64,000 nucleotides of DNA from Candidatus Sodalis pierantonius str. SOPE (GCF_000517405.1 NZ_CP006568.1:4278001-4342000), one strand, 5' to 3'; shown: positions 17,587 through 28,199, numbered from the stretch's first letter. Translations and numbers: made by a program. The notes: generated by a model not told the origin, from the letters alone.

Positions 17587-18653
17587 GGCCGGTCTGCGTA
17601 CTGGGCAACGGCCAGTTGGGTCGTATGCTGCGGCAAGCCGGCGAGCCGCTGGGTATCGCGGTGTACCCGGTCGAGCTGGACGCCGAGCCCAAATCGGTGC
17701 CTTTCGGCCAAAGCGTCATCACCGCCGAAATCGAGCGCTGGCCGGAAACCGCCCTCACCCGCGAATTGGCGCGTCACCCCGGCTTCGTTAATCGCGATAT
17801 TTTCCCCAGGCTGGCCGACCGGCTGACGCAAAAGCAGCTGCTGGACCAGTTGCGTCTGGCCACCGCCCCCTGGGCGCCGCTGGCGGGTGCCGCCCAATGG
17901 CCGGAGGTGTTTGTTTCCTTCGGCAATTTGGCCATTGTGAAACGCCGGGTGGGCGGCTATGACGGTCGCGGCCAATGGCGGCTCCATCCGGGCGAAGAGG
18001 CCACCCTACCGCAGGAGTGCTACGGCAGTTGCATCGTCGAGCAGGGCATCGCCTTCGATGGGGAAGTATCGCTGGTCGGCGCCCGATCCGCCGATGGTGC
18101 CCAGGTCTTTTATCCGCTGACCCATAATTTCCATCAGGAAGGTATTCTGCGCGCCAGCGTCATCTTTCCCTCTCCGGATAGCGGCCTGCAACAGCAGGCG
18201 GAAAATATGCTCGGCGCTATCCTGCATGAGCTGGACTATGTCGGCGTGATGGCGATGGAGTGCTTTATTGGCGGCGATCGGCTGCTTATCAATGAACTGG
18301 CGCCGCGGGTGCATAACAGCGGCCACTGGACGCAAAATGGCGCTTCCATTAGTCAATTTGAACTGCATTTACGCGCTATTCTGGCGCTGCCGCTACCGGT
18401 ACCGGTCGTCAGCGCGCCCGCGGCCATGGTGAATATTATAGGCAGCGACGTTAATATCGATTGGCTGGCGGACTCGCTAGTGCATTTGCACTGGTACGAA
18501 AAAGAGGTGCGCGCGGGGCGCAAGGTCGGACATCTGAATCTTACCCATCCTGATAGCGTGACACTCAGCCGCAGCCTGCAGTGGTTAGCAACGCTACTGC
18601 CGGCGGAATACCAACACGGGATCGACTGGGCAAGGCAGAAACTGGCCGGTTGA
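17583..18653 (+). CDS. purK: N5-carboxyaminoimidazole ribonucleotide synthase PurK
   Basis: ATP-grasp enzyme making N5-CAIR from AIR, bicarbonate and ATP; partner of PurE. 356 residues. N-terminal VCVLGNGQLGRMLRQAG, ATP-grasp segments VKRRVGGYDGRGQW and EQGIAFDGEVSLVGARS, and metal site INELAPRVHNSGHWTQ are complete. Four-base overlap with purE. Confidence 0.97.
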   Translation: MRPVCVLGNGQLGRMLRQAGEPLGIAVYPVELDAEPKSVPFGQSVITAEIERWPETALTRELARHPGFVNRDIFPRLADRLTQKQLLDQLRLATAPWAPLAGAAQWPEVFVSFGNLAIVKRRVGGYDGRGQWRLHPGEEATLPQECYGSCIVEQGIAFDGEVSLVGARSADGAQVFYPLTHNFHQEGILRASVIFPSPDSGLQQQAENMLGAILHELDYVGVMAMECFIGGDRLLINELAPRVHNSGHWTQNGASISQFELHLRAILALPLPVPVVSAPAAMVNIIGSDVNIDWLADSLVHLHWYEKEVRAGRKVGHLNLTHPDSVTLSRSLQWLATLLPAEYQHGIDWARQKLAG

Positions 18654-18764
18654 GATTGAGCAGGCGCGGCTCGCACTGTCCACAACATTGCCAACGAATT
18701 GCCCCCCTGCGCTGACACCGGGCTGACCGGCGCAGGAGCCGGTGCGTGCCGGACAGGGGCTGCC

Positions 18765-20999
18765 TTAGGCGCCCACCGCCTGTAGCGCGCCGTTGAGGGT
18801 GGCGCTGGGGCACATGGCTTTGCTGGTCAGCGCGGGATCCGGATGATAATAGCCGCCGATATCCACCGCGTTACCCTGCACCTGATTCAGCTCCGACACA
18901 ATTTTCTGCTCATTATCAGCCAACGTGCGCGCGAGCTCGGTGAACTGCTGCTTTAACGCCGTGTCCTCGTTCTGCTCCGCCAGCGCCTGCGCCCAGAACA
19001 GCGCTAGATAGAAGTGACTGCCGCGGTTGTCGAGCTCACCGACTTTACGGGAAGGGGATTTGTTAGCGTCGAGGAACTTGCCGGTTGCCTGATTCAGCGT
19101 TTTCGCCAGCACTTTGGCCTTGCTGTTGCCGGCGGCGATACCGACGTGCTCCAGCGAGGCGGCCAGCGCCAGGAATTCCCCCAGCGAATCCCAGCGCAGG
19201 TGGTTTTCCTGCACAAACTGTTGAACGTGTTTGGGGGCGGAACCGCCGGCGCCGGTTTCAAACAGGCCGCCGCCCGCCATCAAAGGCACGATGGAGAGCA
19301 TTTTGGCGCTGGTACCCAGCTCCATAATCGGGAAGAGATCCGTTAAATAATCGCGCAGCACGTTGCCGGTGACCGAAATAGTGTCCTTGCCCGCGCGGAT
19401 CCGCTCGATGGAAAAACGCGTGGCGTCGACCGGGGACAGGATACGGATATCCAGCCCGCGGGTATCATTCTCCTGCAAATAACGCTGCACTTTCTCAATC
19501 ATGCGCGCATCGTGCGCACGGGCCGGATCGAGCCAGAATACCGCCGGCGTATTGGATTCACGGACGCGGTTGACCGCCAGCTTCACCCAATCCTGAATCG
19601 GCGCATCTTTAGCCTGGCACATGCGCCAAATATCGCCCGCCTCTACCGGATGGGCCAGCAGCACGTTGCCCGCCTCATCGGCGACCTGCACCACTCCGTC
19701 GGCGGGGATCTGGAAGGTCTTGTCATGAGAGCCGTATTCTTCGGCCTTTTGCGCCATCAACCCCACGTTGGGCACGCTGCCCATGGTCTTGGGATCAAAA
19801 GCGCCATGCTGCTTGCAATCTTCAATTACCGCCTGGTAAACGCCGGCATAGCAGCAGTCTGGAATGATGGCCTTGGTATCATGCAGTTGACCATCGGGCC
19901 CCCACATTTTGCCGGAATCGCGGATCATTGACGGCATCGACGCATCCACGATAACATCGCTAGGCACATGCAAGTTGGTAATGCCTTTGTCGGAATTCAC
20001 CATGGCAAGCGATGGCCGCTCGGCATACAGCGCCTTGATGGCTTGTGTGATTTCCGTCTGTTCAGCGGCGGGCAATTCTTTGATTTTGGCGTATAAGTCG
20101 CCAATACCGTTGTTGGCGTCGAAACCCAGCGTTTTCAGTTTATCGTTATAGCGGGCCAGCACCTCTTTATAGAATTCAGACACCACGATACCGAACATAA
20201 TCGGATCGGACACCTTCATCATAGTCGCTTTCAAATGCAGCGACAGCAGCACGCCCTGCCGTTTGGCATCGGTGATCTGCTGCGCGATAAAGCTGCTCAA
20301 CGCCTTTTTGCTCATGACCGCGGCGTCGATGATTTCGCCGGCGTTCACCGCCGTTTTGGCTTTCAAAACCTGCTTGGCGCCATCGCGGCCTACGAGAGTG
20401 ATACTGACGTTACCATCGCGTTCAATCAGCGCCGATTTCTCGCTGCCGTAGAAATCGCCCTCGTGCATATGGACAACGTGGGATTGAGACGATGCCGACC
20501 ATTCTCCCATGCGGTGCGGGTGTTTGCGGGCGTAATTCTTCACCGACAGCGGCGCGCGGCGATCGGAGTTGCCTTCGCGCAGAACTGGGTTAACCGCGCT
20601 ACCTTTGATTTTGTCGTAGCGGGCCTTGGCCTCCTCTTTTTGCGCATCCGTGTTCGGCTCGTCAACGTAATCCGGCACCGCATAGCCCTGCGTTTGCAGC
20701 TCTTTGATGGCGGCTTTCAGCTGCGGCAGCGAGGCGCTGATATTCGGCAGCTTGATGATATTGGCTTCGGGCGTCACCATCAGTTGGCCCAGCTCCGCCA
20801 GGTGATCCGACAAGCGCTGATCCGATTGCAGATGTTCGGGGAAATTGGCGAGAATGCGGCCCGCCAGCGAGATATCGCGGGTTTCGACGGCGATCCCCAG
20901 GGATTGGGTGAACGCACGGATGATCGGCAGCAGCGAGTAGGTCGCCAGCACTGGGGCTTCATCGGTGAGCGTATAGATAATCTTGGACGTCGTAGTCAT
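18765..20999 (-). CDS. icd: Monomeric NADP-dependent isocitrate dehydrogenase
   Basis: Oxidative decarboxylation of isocitrate to 2-oxoglutarate. 744 residues, typical of the monomeric (IDH-II) class and unrelated in length to the 416-residue E. coli Icd. Recognisable stretches: TDEAPVLATYSLLPI at the start, HMGEWSASSQSHVVHMHEGD-type region, DASMPSMIRDSGKMW and GSAPKHVQQF. This gene is not in the E. coli arrangement, where purK is followed by other genes, so it was gained or retained in this lineage. It converges with purK. Intact. Confidence 0.93.
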   Translation of the reverse strand: MTTTSKIIYTLTDEAPVLATYSLLPIIRAFTQSLGIAVETRDISLAGRILANFPEHLQSDQRLSDHLAELGQLMVTPEANIIKLPNISASLPQLKAAIKELQTQGYAVPDYVDEPNTDAQKEEAKARYDKIKGSAVNPVLREGNSDRRAPLSVKNYARKHPHRMGEWSASSQSHVVHMHEGDFYGSEKSALIERDGNVSITLVGRDGAKQVLKAKTAVNAGEIIDAAVMSKKALSSFIAQQITDAKRQGVLLSLHLKATMMKVSDPIMFGIVVSEFYKEVLARYNDKLKTLGFDANNGIGDLYAKIKELPAAEQTEITQAIKALYAERPSLAMVNSDKGITNLHVPSDVIVDASMPSMIRDSGKMWGPDGQLHDTKAIIPDCCYAGVYQAVIEDCKQHGAFDPKTMGSVPNVGLMAQKAEEYGSHDKTFQIPADGVVQVADEAGNVLLAHPVEAGDIWRMCQAKDAPIQDWVKLAVNRVRESNTPAVFWLDPARAHDARMIEKVQRYLQENDTRGLDIRILSPVDATRFSIERIRAGKDTISVTGNVLRDYLTDLFPIMELGTSAKMLSIVPLMAGGGLFETGAGGSAPKHVQQFVQENHLRWDSLGEFLALAASLEHVGIAAGNSKAKVLAKTLNQATGKFLDANKSPSRKVGELDNRGSHFYLALFWAQALAEQNEDTALKQQFTELARTLADNEQKIVSELNQVQGNAVDIGGYYHPDPALTSKAMCPSATLNGALQAVGA

Positions 21000-21299
21000 T
21001 TATTACGTTAACTCCTCTCTCTCTCATAGCGATTGCAACTATCGTGAAGAGTGCCGAACCGTTGCGTTCACCGTTGACACCCGTTGGGAGCATAAGCGGA
21101 AACGCGGGTTTTCCGGATAACACTGCCTGGTGCTAAGTGGGCAGAGTGGATCTGCGAAGTGGCTGAGATATCTGGCTGATAACCTCTGCGTTGTTGGCGG
21201 ACCTATTTACATTGTAGTGTGACGCCAGGCCGTTACTGTGCAGCAGGAGTCCGGGCCCTGTCAACCCGGTTGTCACTATGCTGATTATCTTTTGTTGCA
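21000..21299. other. Intergenic region between icd and ybbP
   Basis: 300 bp with no recognisable gene. It holds the promoter region for icd on its left side and the downstream flank of ybbP; no clear terminator or repeat was seen. Confidence 0.4.
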
Positions 21300-23751
21300 T
21301 TAATGTTCCCATTTTGTAAACAATTGCATCCAATCCTGTCCCAGCCGTCCCTTTCTTTGCACCAGACGGGCGCCAAGCACGGTCCCCAGCAGTGATAACA
21401 GCAGCATACCCCCGAGGGGCAGCTCCCACCACAAATAAGGATCCGGTCGGACGGGGAAATCGAATACCCGCCGCTGCAACAGCATCAGCGCCGCCTCGGC
21501 GCCGATCGCGGCCACCGCGCCCGCAACTAGCCCGAGTAAGGCAAATTCATTCCACAACGTCCAGCGCAGCAGTTTGCGGCTAGCGCCTAATGTCCGGTAG
21601 ACCACCAATTCCTGCTGGCGCTGACGCATGCCGACCTGCACTTGCGCCATCAGCAACAGCCCGCCGCACATCAGCACCAGAATGACCATGATTTCCAGCG
21701 CCCGGCTTACCTGTTGCAGTACCTGCCCTACCTGCCGCAGCATGGCGCCGATATTCAACAGGCTCAGCGTGGGGAACTGACGTGTAAGCGCCGTCACCAG
21801 CTGCTCGTTTCCATCATAACGAAAGCTGGTCAGCCAGGTTTGCGGCTGTCCTTCCATCCCTCCGGGCGGAAAGATGAAGAAAAAATTCGGCCGCAGACTC
21901 TCCCAATCCACCTGGCGCAGGCTGGATACCGTGGCGCTAAACGACAGGGTATCGCCGGTGAATGTCAACCGATCGCCGATACCGACCCCCAGATCTTTCG
22001 CCACACCTTGCTCCATTGATACTTCGCCCGCGCGCGGCGGCCAATGGCCTGCCAACAGCGGATTATGATCGAGCAAGTCGCGCAGCCAGGTCAGGTTGAG
22101 TTCCCGGTTAACCGTGGGGCCGCCCGGATCGTCGGGCTTGATGATGTCGGTCGCGCTTCGATCGTTGATGGCGGTCAGCCGGGCGCGCACCATCGGATAG
22201 AATACGCCGGGCGTCACACCGCACTGCCGCAGGAAGCGATTGACGGTGTCCACCTGCTCATCGGTCATATTCAACAGGAAATAGTTAGGGCTTTCCGGCG
22301 GTAGTTGCTGCTGCCATCGTTGCAACAGGTCGCCGCGCATCACCAACAGCAGGCCCAGCAGCATAAACGACAAAGAAAACGCCGCCAGCTGACTCTGCGT
22401 CACCCAGGGCTGGCGCAGCAGGCGATTGACCGCCAGCCGCAGGGTCAGCCGGCGCAGCGTCAACCGCCGCAATAGCAGCAGCGCCCCCCACCCCACGACG
22501 GCCAACAGCAGCGCCCGCACCGCCATACCGGCTACCACCGACCAGAGCAGCGGGCTTGGCCCCACCAACCACAGCAGGAGCCCCAGCAGCAGCGCCAGCA
22601 CCGCCGGCAGATAATAGCGCAGTGGCCAAACGGTCGATAACACATCGCGGCGCAGGACGCGCAGCGGGCGGGTGGCCAGCAGTTGGCGATAGGGGCGCAC
22701 CCCAACCAGCAGGGAAATGACCACCAGCGATCCCATCGACCAGAGCCAGGGCCACACGCCGGCGGGGGGTAGCGTAGCCGGCAACACCGGCGCTAACAGT
22801 TTTATCAGCACCGCCTCGAACGCCAGCCCCGCCAGCGCGCCACAGACGACCGAGAAGGCCAGCAGCGCCAACCACTGGCCGATTATGAGCTTTATCAGCG
22901 ACAGCCGGCCGGCGCCCAGGGTTTTTAGCACCGCCACCAGCTCAGCGCGGCTGCGGCAGTAGTGTCCCACCGCCACCGCAGCCACCGACAAGAGCAGCGT
23001 CAACAGCTCCGAAAGCAGCAGAAAATATTGTGAACGCTCCATGGAGCGATTCAGGGCACCGCTCGACTCCTCTGGACCGTTCCAGCGTTGATCGGCTTTT
23101 AACTGCTGCGTCAGCCAGTTCTCGAAACGTTGGAGCTCTTCAGGCTCGCCGGCGAACACGGTAACGCCAAGTGACCCGGCCGCCGGGCTGCACGGCGCCG
23201 GTTTTCTCCACGTCGGCGGTGTTGATGATAATGCCGGAAGCGGTTTGAAACGGATTGAAACCGCTGTCCGGTTCGCGCAGCACTTCCCCCGCCACCCGCA
23301 ACGTCGCGTCGCCCACCTCCAGCGAATCGCCCGTCTTCAGTCCCAGCAGCGCCAGCAACCGCGGCGCGACCAGAGCCTCTCCCGCCCCCGGGCGCAGATT
23401 GGCCGGCCAGGTGATCAACTCGCCATACAGCGGGTAGTTGCCGTCGGCGGCTTTGACCCTGGCCAGTTGCGCCGCGTCGCCGGCGAACGTCATGTTCATA
23501 AACGTCAGTTGGCGGCTGAGCGTCAGTCCGTCAGCCTTGGCCTGCGAGAGCCAGCGTTCATCCACCGACCGCGCCGCGCGCAGCACCCGATCGGCCGCCA
23601 GGAATTCGCGGCTTTGCTGGTTAAGCCCTTTTTCCATCCGATCGCTCAGGTTACCCAGCGCCAGCACGCAGGCCACCGACAGGGTAAGCGCCAGCCAGAC
23701 GATCAGCATGGAGGGGGTTCGCCATTCGCGCCAGAACCAGCTTGCTATCAT
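21300..23751 (-). pseudogene. ybbP: ABC transporter permease YbbP, frameshifted
   Basis: FtsX/MacB-type permease, normally partner of the YbbA ATPase; proposed to export or handle envelope substrates. The first part (203 residues from MIASWFWREWRTPSMLIVWL) ends at RVTWRYRVRRRA. A one-base change near 23157 moves the frame, and FAGEPEELQRFENWLTQQLK continues for about 620 residues to 21300 with several membrane-segment clusters and two permease repeats. Together they match the roughly 800-residue family length. The start overlaps the ybbA stop by four bases, so they were coupled. Confidence 0.85.
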
Positions 23752-24349
23752 GCCACTTCCTCCAGCCGGCCGTCCTGCAAACGCAGACGGCGTTCACAGC
23801 GCGCGGCCAGTTGCCTGTCGTGCGTCACCAGAATCAGGGTAGTGGCGAAATCCCGGTTCAGGCTGAACAGCTGATCGGCAATGCGATCGCCGGTGGCGCG
23901 GTCCAGATTGCCGGTCGGCTCGTCGGCGAATAAAATCTGCGGCCGGCCGCTGAACGCGCGCGCGCCAGCGCGACCCGCTGCTGCTCGCCGCCGGAGAGCT
24001 AGGCGGGCAAATGGGACAAACGTTGCCCCAGCCCCAACTGCGTCAACAGGGTCACCGCCTGTTCGCGGCTTTGGCGCTCGCCCTCCCCTCTCAGCAGCGC
24101 CGGCAATTGCACATTTTCCAACGCCGTCAGGTCGTGCCCCAGCAGATGTACGGCGCCGTCGCTACCGTCGTCGAGCCCGGCCAAGATCCCCAGCAGGGTG
24201 GATTTCCCCGATCCGGACTCGCCGATAAGCGCAATCGTCTGCGCGGGTTTGACAACCAGCTCAACTCCGGTAAGGATGGAGATATGGTGTTCACCTTGAC
24301 CGACGTGCTTACTAAAATGATGAACTTCAAAAACGTTTTCCGCTGGCAT
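23748..24349 (-). pseudogene. ybbA: ABC transporter ATPase YbbA, deleted, nonsense and frameshifted
   Basis: LolD-like ATPase of the YbbAP system. The N-terminus and Walker A are fine (MPAENVFEVHHFSKHVGQGE, GESGSGKSTLLGILAGLDDG). Three lesions follow: an in-frame loss of roughly 35 residues including the Q-loop (GHDLTAL runs straight into ENVQLPALL), a TAG at 23999-24001 just before the signature LSGGEQQR (Gln to stop), and a frameshift in a GCGCGCGCG run just after it (near 23960). The remainder reads GRPQILFADEPTGNLDRATGD (Walker B) to LEEVA. Its start overlaps the divergent tesA start, as in E. coli. Confidence 0.88.
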
Positions 24350-24853
24350 TTTCTTTTCCTTATTCTGTTAAGTCTGGTAAGCGTTCGGGCGCTGGCCGCC
24401 GATACGCTCTTGGTTCTAGGCGACAGTCTAAACGCCGGTTACCGCATGCCCGCCGCACGGGCCTGGCCTGCGCTGCTGCGCCAGCATAAGCCACGCTGGG
24501 TGGTCATCGAGCTGGGCGGGAATGATGGTCTGCGCGGTTTTCCGCCGTCGCAGATTGAACAAGATTTGGTCAAAGCCATTACCTTAAGCCAACAGGCGGG
24601 CGCGCAGCCCCTGCTCATGCAGATCCGCCTACCGCCGAATTACGGCAAGCGCTATACGGAAACCATCAGCGCCATTTATCCGGCGCTGGCGAGCCGGTAC
24701 GCCGTTCCCTTACTGCCGTTTTTTATGGAGCAAGTTTATCTGCGGCCGGAGTGGATGCAAGATAACGGGATACATCCCAATCCGGACGCCCAGCCTTTCA
24801 TCGCGCAATGGATGGCGGACCGCCTGCTGCCTTTACTTAAACATGAATCATAG
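24317..24853 (+). CDS. tesA: TesA, multifunctional acyl-CoA thioesterase I/lysophospholipase L1, internally deleted
   Basis: Periplasmic GDSL/SGNH hydrolase. The start MMNFKNVFRWHFLFL begins a signal peptide (through VRALAA). The frame is open for 178 residues against 208 in E. coli. The nucleophile block LVLGDSLNAGY, the Asn block ELGGNDGLRGF and the Asp/His block QDNGIHPNPDAQ are present. About 30 residues between AWPALL and RQHKPRW (near 24480) are gone, and this segment holds block II with the oxyanion-hole Gly. The protein may be made but is probably inactive; treat as a likely pseudogene with an open frame. Confidence 0.85.
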   Translation: MMNFKNVFRWHFLFLILLSLVSVRALAADTLLVLGDSLNAGYRMPAARAWPALLRQHKPRWVVIELGGNDGLRGFPPSQIEQDLVKAITLSQQAGAQPLLMQIRLPPNYGKRYTETISAIYPALASRYAVPLLPFFMEQVYLRPEWMQDNGIHPNPDAQPFIAQWMADRLLPLLKHES

Positions 24854-25658
24854 GCAAGGAGAGCGCAATTTGGGTAAAGTTATGCAAAAAGCCGTGCTGA
24901 TTACCGGTTGCTCCAGCGGTATCGGCCTGGTGGCGGCCCGCTATCTGCGCGCGCGCGGCTACCGGGTGTTGGCCGCCTGCCGCCAAACCCGTGATGTAGC
25001 GCGGCTGGCGACGGAGGGCTTTGAGGCCGTGGCGCTGGATTTGGACGACCCGCAAAGCGTTGACGCCGCCGCCGATGAGGTGTTGCGGCTGACCGGCAAC
25101 CGGTTGTACGGACTCTTCAATAATGCGGGCTACGGTATGTATGGCCGACTTGACACGTTAAGCCGGAGTCAGCTGGAACAGCAATTTTCCGCTAATCTGT
25201 TCGGTATTCATCAATTGACCCGGCGACTGCTGCCTGCCATGGTACCTCATGTCGAGGGGCGGATTATCCAGACCAGTTCGGTCATGGGGCTGGTGTGCAC
25301 GCCGGGCCGGGGCGCCTATGCTGCGTCCAAGTTTGCCCTGGAGGCATGGTCGGACACGCTGCGCATGGAGCTGCACGGCAGCGGCGTGCAGGTCAGCCTG
25401 ATTGAACCGGGTCCCATCGCCACGTCATTTAGCACTAACCTGACCCACACCCGGACCGATCAGCCGGTGACCAATCCGGCTATCGCCCGACGTTTTACGC
25501 TGCCGCCGGAGGCCGTGTTGCCGAAACTGCGCCATGCGCTGGAAAGTCCTCGGGCCAGATTACGTTATCCGGTTACCCTGGTGGCGCACGCGCTAACGGG
25601 GTTGCGTCGCCTCCTGCCAGGGCGCTGTCTGGATTGGCTTTTACGCGGCAAGCATTGA
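24843..25658 (+). CDS. ybbO: SDR-family oxidoreductase YbbO
   Basis: Short-chain dehydrogenase, reported for E. coli as an NADP-dependent aldehyde reductase. 271 residues. Cofactor motif LITGCSSGIGLVAARYL, NNAGYGMYG, catalytic Ser in TSSVMGL and YAASKFALEAW (Y-x3-K) are intact. The start overlaps the tesA end by 11 bases, so expression is likely coupled. Confidence 0.93.
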   Translation: MNHRQGERNLGKVMQKAVLITGCSSGIGLVAARYLRARGYRVLAACRQTRDVARLATEGFEAVALDLDDPQSVDAAADEVLRLTGNRLYGLFNNAGYGMYGRLDTLSRSQLEQQFSANLFGIHQLTRRLLPAMVPHVEGRIIQTSSVMGLVCTPGRGAYAASKFALEAWSDTLRMELHGSGVQVSLIEPGPIATSFSTNLTHTRTDQPVTNPAIARRFTLPPEAVLPKLRHALESPRARLRYPVTLVAHALTGLRRLLPGRCLDWLLRGKH

Positions 25659-25709
25659 AGTGCGGCACGCCCGCCCCCATGTATTGCCAAAACCATTGAG
25701 AGAAATTGC

Positions 25710-26564
25710 ATGTTAAACGCCACGGTAGTTGAAATTAACGAAATCAACCTGCAGCAAACGCTGGAACAATCCATGCAGGTGCCGGTGCTGTTCTATTTCT
25801 GGTCCCAGCGCAGCCCGCATTGCGAGCAGCTAACGCCGGTGCTGGACAAGCTGGCGCAGGAATACGCCGGGCAATTTGTGCTGGCGAAGGTAGACTGCGA
25901 CGAACAGCAGCATGTCGCCGCCCAATTCGGCCTGCGCGCCATCCCCACCGTGTATCTGTTCAAGGAGGGTCAGCCGCTTGACGGTTTTCAGGGGCCCCAG
26001 CCGGAAGAGGCGGTACGCGAGTTGCTGACCCGCGCCTTGCCGGATCCCGCCGAGCTGCAATTGCAGGAAGCCACGGCGCTGGTGCAGGCGGGGGATTTCG
26101 CCGGGGCGCTGCCGCTTTTGAAAGCGCTGTGGCAGGAACCCAAGCCCGCCAGCGAAGCCGGCCTGTTATTGGCGGAAACCTATCTGCAACTCAATCGTGC
26201 CGATGATGCGCAGGCGGTGCTGGACCAGTTCCCGCTACAGGATAAAGATACGCGCTACCAGGGTTTACTGGCGCAGATCGAGCTGCTGCACCAGGCGGCG
26301 GATACGCCGGAAATTCAACAGTTGCAACAACAGGTGCAACTTGCGCCGCACGATACCGCGCTGGCGGTACAGCTAGCCCTTCAGCTCCATCAGGTGGGCC
26401 GTAATGAGGAAGCGCTGGAGCTGTTGATGGGCCATTTGAAAAACGATCTTGGCGCCGCCGACGGCGAAGCGCGTAAAATCTTAATGGATATTCTGGCGGC
26501 ACTGGGCACCGGCGATGCGCTGGCGGGTAAATACCGTCGCCAGCTATACTCCCTGCTGTATTAA
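25710..26564 (+). CDS. cnoX: Thioredoxin-like chaperedoxin CnoX (YbbN)
   Basis: Holdase and redox protector that hands substrates to GroEL and DnaK. 284 residues, the same as E. coli. The thioredoxin domain (residues 1-110) has SxxC-type active site SQRSPHC in place of CxxC, as in the E. coli protein, and cis-Pro IPTVYLF. A TPR region follows (residues 115-284), with family ending LGTGDALAGKYRRQLYSLLY. Intact. Confidence 0.95.
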   Translation: MLNATVVEINEINLQQTLEQSMQVPVLFYFWSQRSPHCEQLTPVLDKLAQEYAGQFVLAKVDCDEQQHVAAQFGLRAIPTVYLFKEGQPLDGFQGPQPEEAVRELLTRALPDPAELQLQEATALVQAGDFAGALPLLKALWQEPKPASEAGLLLAETYLQLNRADDAQAVLDQFPLQDKDTRYQGLLAQIELLHQAADTPEIQQLQQQVQLAPHDTALAVQLALQLHQVGRNEEALELLMGHLKNDLGAADGEARKILMDILAALGTGDALAGKYRRQLYSLLY

Positions 26565-26820
26565 ACCTTTCTGCACGCCAGGCGCGCCATGGCGAACGCT
26601 TGTCCTCTTTTGCCGTCCGGCCTCATGCGCCGGTGGCGAAGATCGCAAAAAACGCGCCTGGCGTCGCTTAACGGTAACGATCCGGTCCCTTTTATTGCGT
26701 GAATCACTGTAACCTTGCGCGCTTTGTTGTATCTTCTCTTCTATAACACCAGTCCCGCCGCAGAGCGCAGACGGGTTGCCCGGCGCGTTATTCTCTGGCA
26801 CTGAAAAGGAGTCTTCACTT

Positions 26821-27740
26821 ATGTTAATGGTCATTCCCGTTCTGGTCGTGCTCGCCTTGATCGTGGTCGCGGCGGGTATCAAGATTGTACCGCAGGGCTA
26901 TCAATGGACGGTTGAGCGATTCGGCCGCTTTACGCAGGCGCTGAAACCCGGCCTGAATCTGGTCGTGCCGTTTATGGACCGCATCGGACGTAAAATCAAT
27001 ATGATGGAACAGGTATTGGATATTCCTTCCCAAGAGATCATCTCCAAGGATAACGCCAACGTCACCATTGACGCCGTCTGTTTTATCCAGGTGGTGGACG
27101 TCGCACGCGCCGCGTATGAAGTCAGTAATCTCGAGCAGGCGATCCTCAATCTGACCATGACCAATATCCGCACCGTTCTGGGCGCCATGGAGCTGGATGA
27201 AATGCTGTCGCAGCGCGATAGCATCAACATCCGGCTGCTACAAATCGTGGATGAAGCGACCAATCCCTGGGGCATCAAGGTCACCCGCGTCGAGATCCGC
27301 GATGTGCGCCCACCGGCGGAAATGATTGCCGCGATGAACGCCCAGATGAAAGCGGAGCGAACCAAGCGCTCCGATATTCTGGAGGCGGAAGGGGTACGCC
27401 AGTCGGCCATCCTGCGCGCCGAAGGGGAGAAACAGTCGCAGATCCTGAAAGCCGAGGGCGAGCGGCAGTCGGCGTTTTTGCAGGCCGAGGCCCGTGAACG
27501 CGCCGCCGAAGCGGAAACGCGGGCCACGCAGATGGTTTCTGACTCCATCGCCGCCGGCAATATCCAGGCCGTCAACTACTTCGTGGCGCAAAAATATACC
27601 GACGCGCTGCAAAAAATCGGCTCCGCCGGCAACAGTAAAGTCATCATGATGCCGCTGGACGCCAGTAATCTGTGCTTGGCGCCATTGGCGGCATCGCTGA
27701 ACTCGTCAAAGAAAGTCAGTCCGGCCGGAGCAAAGGATGA
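26821..27740 (+). pseudogene. qmcA: SPFH/stomatin-like protein QmcA, frameshifted near the C-terminus
   Basis: Inner-membrane band-7 protein, N-terminal membrane segment then SPFH domain. The start at 26821 follows AAGGAGT. The product matches E. coli QmcA through the coiled-coil tail (EKQSQILKAEGERQSAFLQAE) to VIMMPLDASNL. Near 27672-27678 the frame shifts, and GAIGGIAELVKESQSGRSKG with its TGA at 27738-27740 lies in another frame. The original frame runs on through ybbJ without a stop until about 28308, giving an aberrant tail of about 200 residues. Core SPFH is intact, so residual function is possible. Confidence 0.82.
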
Positions 27741-28199
27741 TAGTAGAGGCGATACGTGCACACCCGCACAATTTTTGGCTGATCCTGGGCGGCCTGCTGC
27801 TGGCGCTGGAAATGCTGGGGGCGAGCGGCTATTTGCTATGGAGCGGGATCGCCGCGCTGCTGGTGGGGCTACTGACGTGGCTGGTACCGCTTGGCTGGGA
27901 GTGGCAGGGCGCGATTTTTGCCGTGCTCACCGTGGGCTAGGCCTGGCTGTGGTGGTATCGCCTGCGCGCTGGGGATCGCACGCGTCCGGCATCGGCGTTG
28001 AATCAGCGCGGCCAGCAGCTCATCGGGCTACGCACCCGGCTGTCCGAGCCTCTCATCAACGGGTTCGGCCGATTACGCGTGGGCGACAGCACCTGGCGCG
28101 TCCAGGCCAGCGAGGATTTACCGGCGGGTACCTGGGTGGAAGTGTACGCGACGACGGGAGGGGATTACGCTGCGCGTGCGCCGCGCCGTTTCACAATAA
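27737..28199 (+). pseudogene. ybbJ: NfeD-like membrane protein YbbJ, nonsense and frameshift
   Basis: NfeD-family partner of QmcA. ATG at 27737 overlaps the original qmcA stop (ATGA). Membrane part FWLILGGLLLALEMLGASGY to FAVLTVG, then TAG at 27938-27940; the frame continues AWLWWYRLRAGDRTRP and NQRGQQLIGLRTRLSEPL, the OB-fold part RVGDSTWRVQASEDLPAGTW, then a one-base shift near 28158 before ITLRVRRAVSQ and TAA at 28197-28199. Two independent lesions. Confidence 0.85.
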
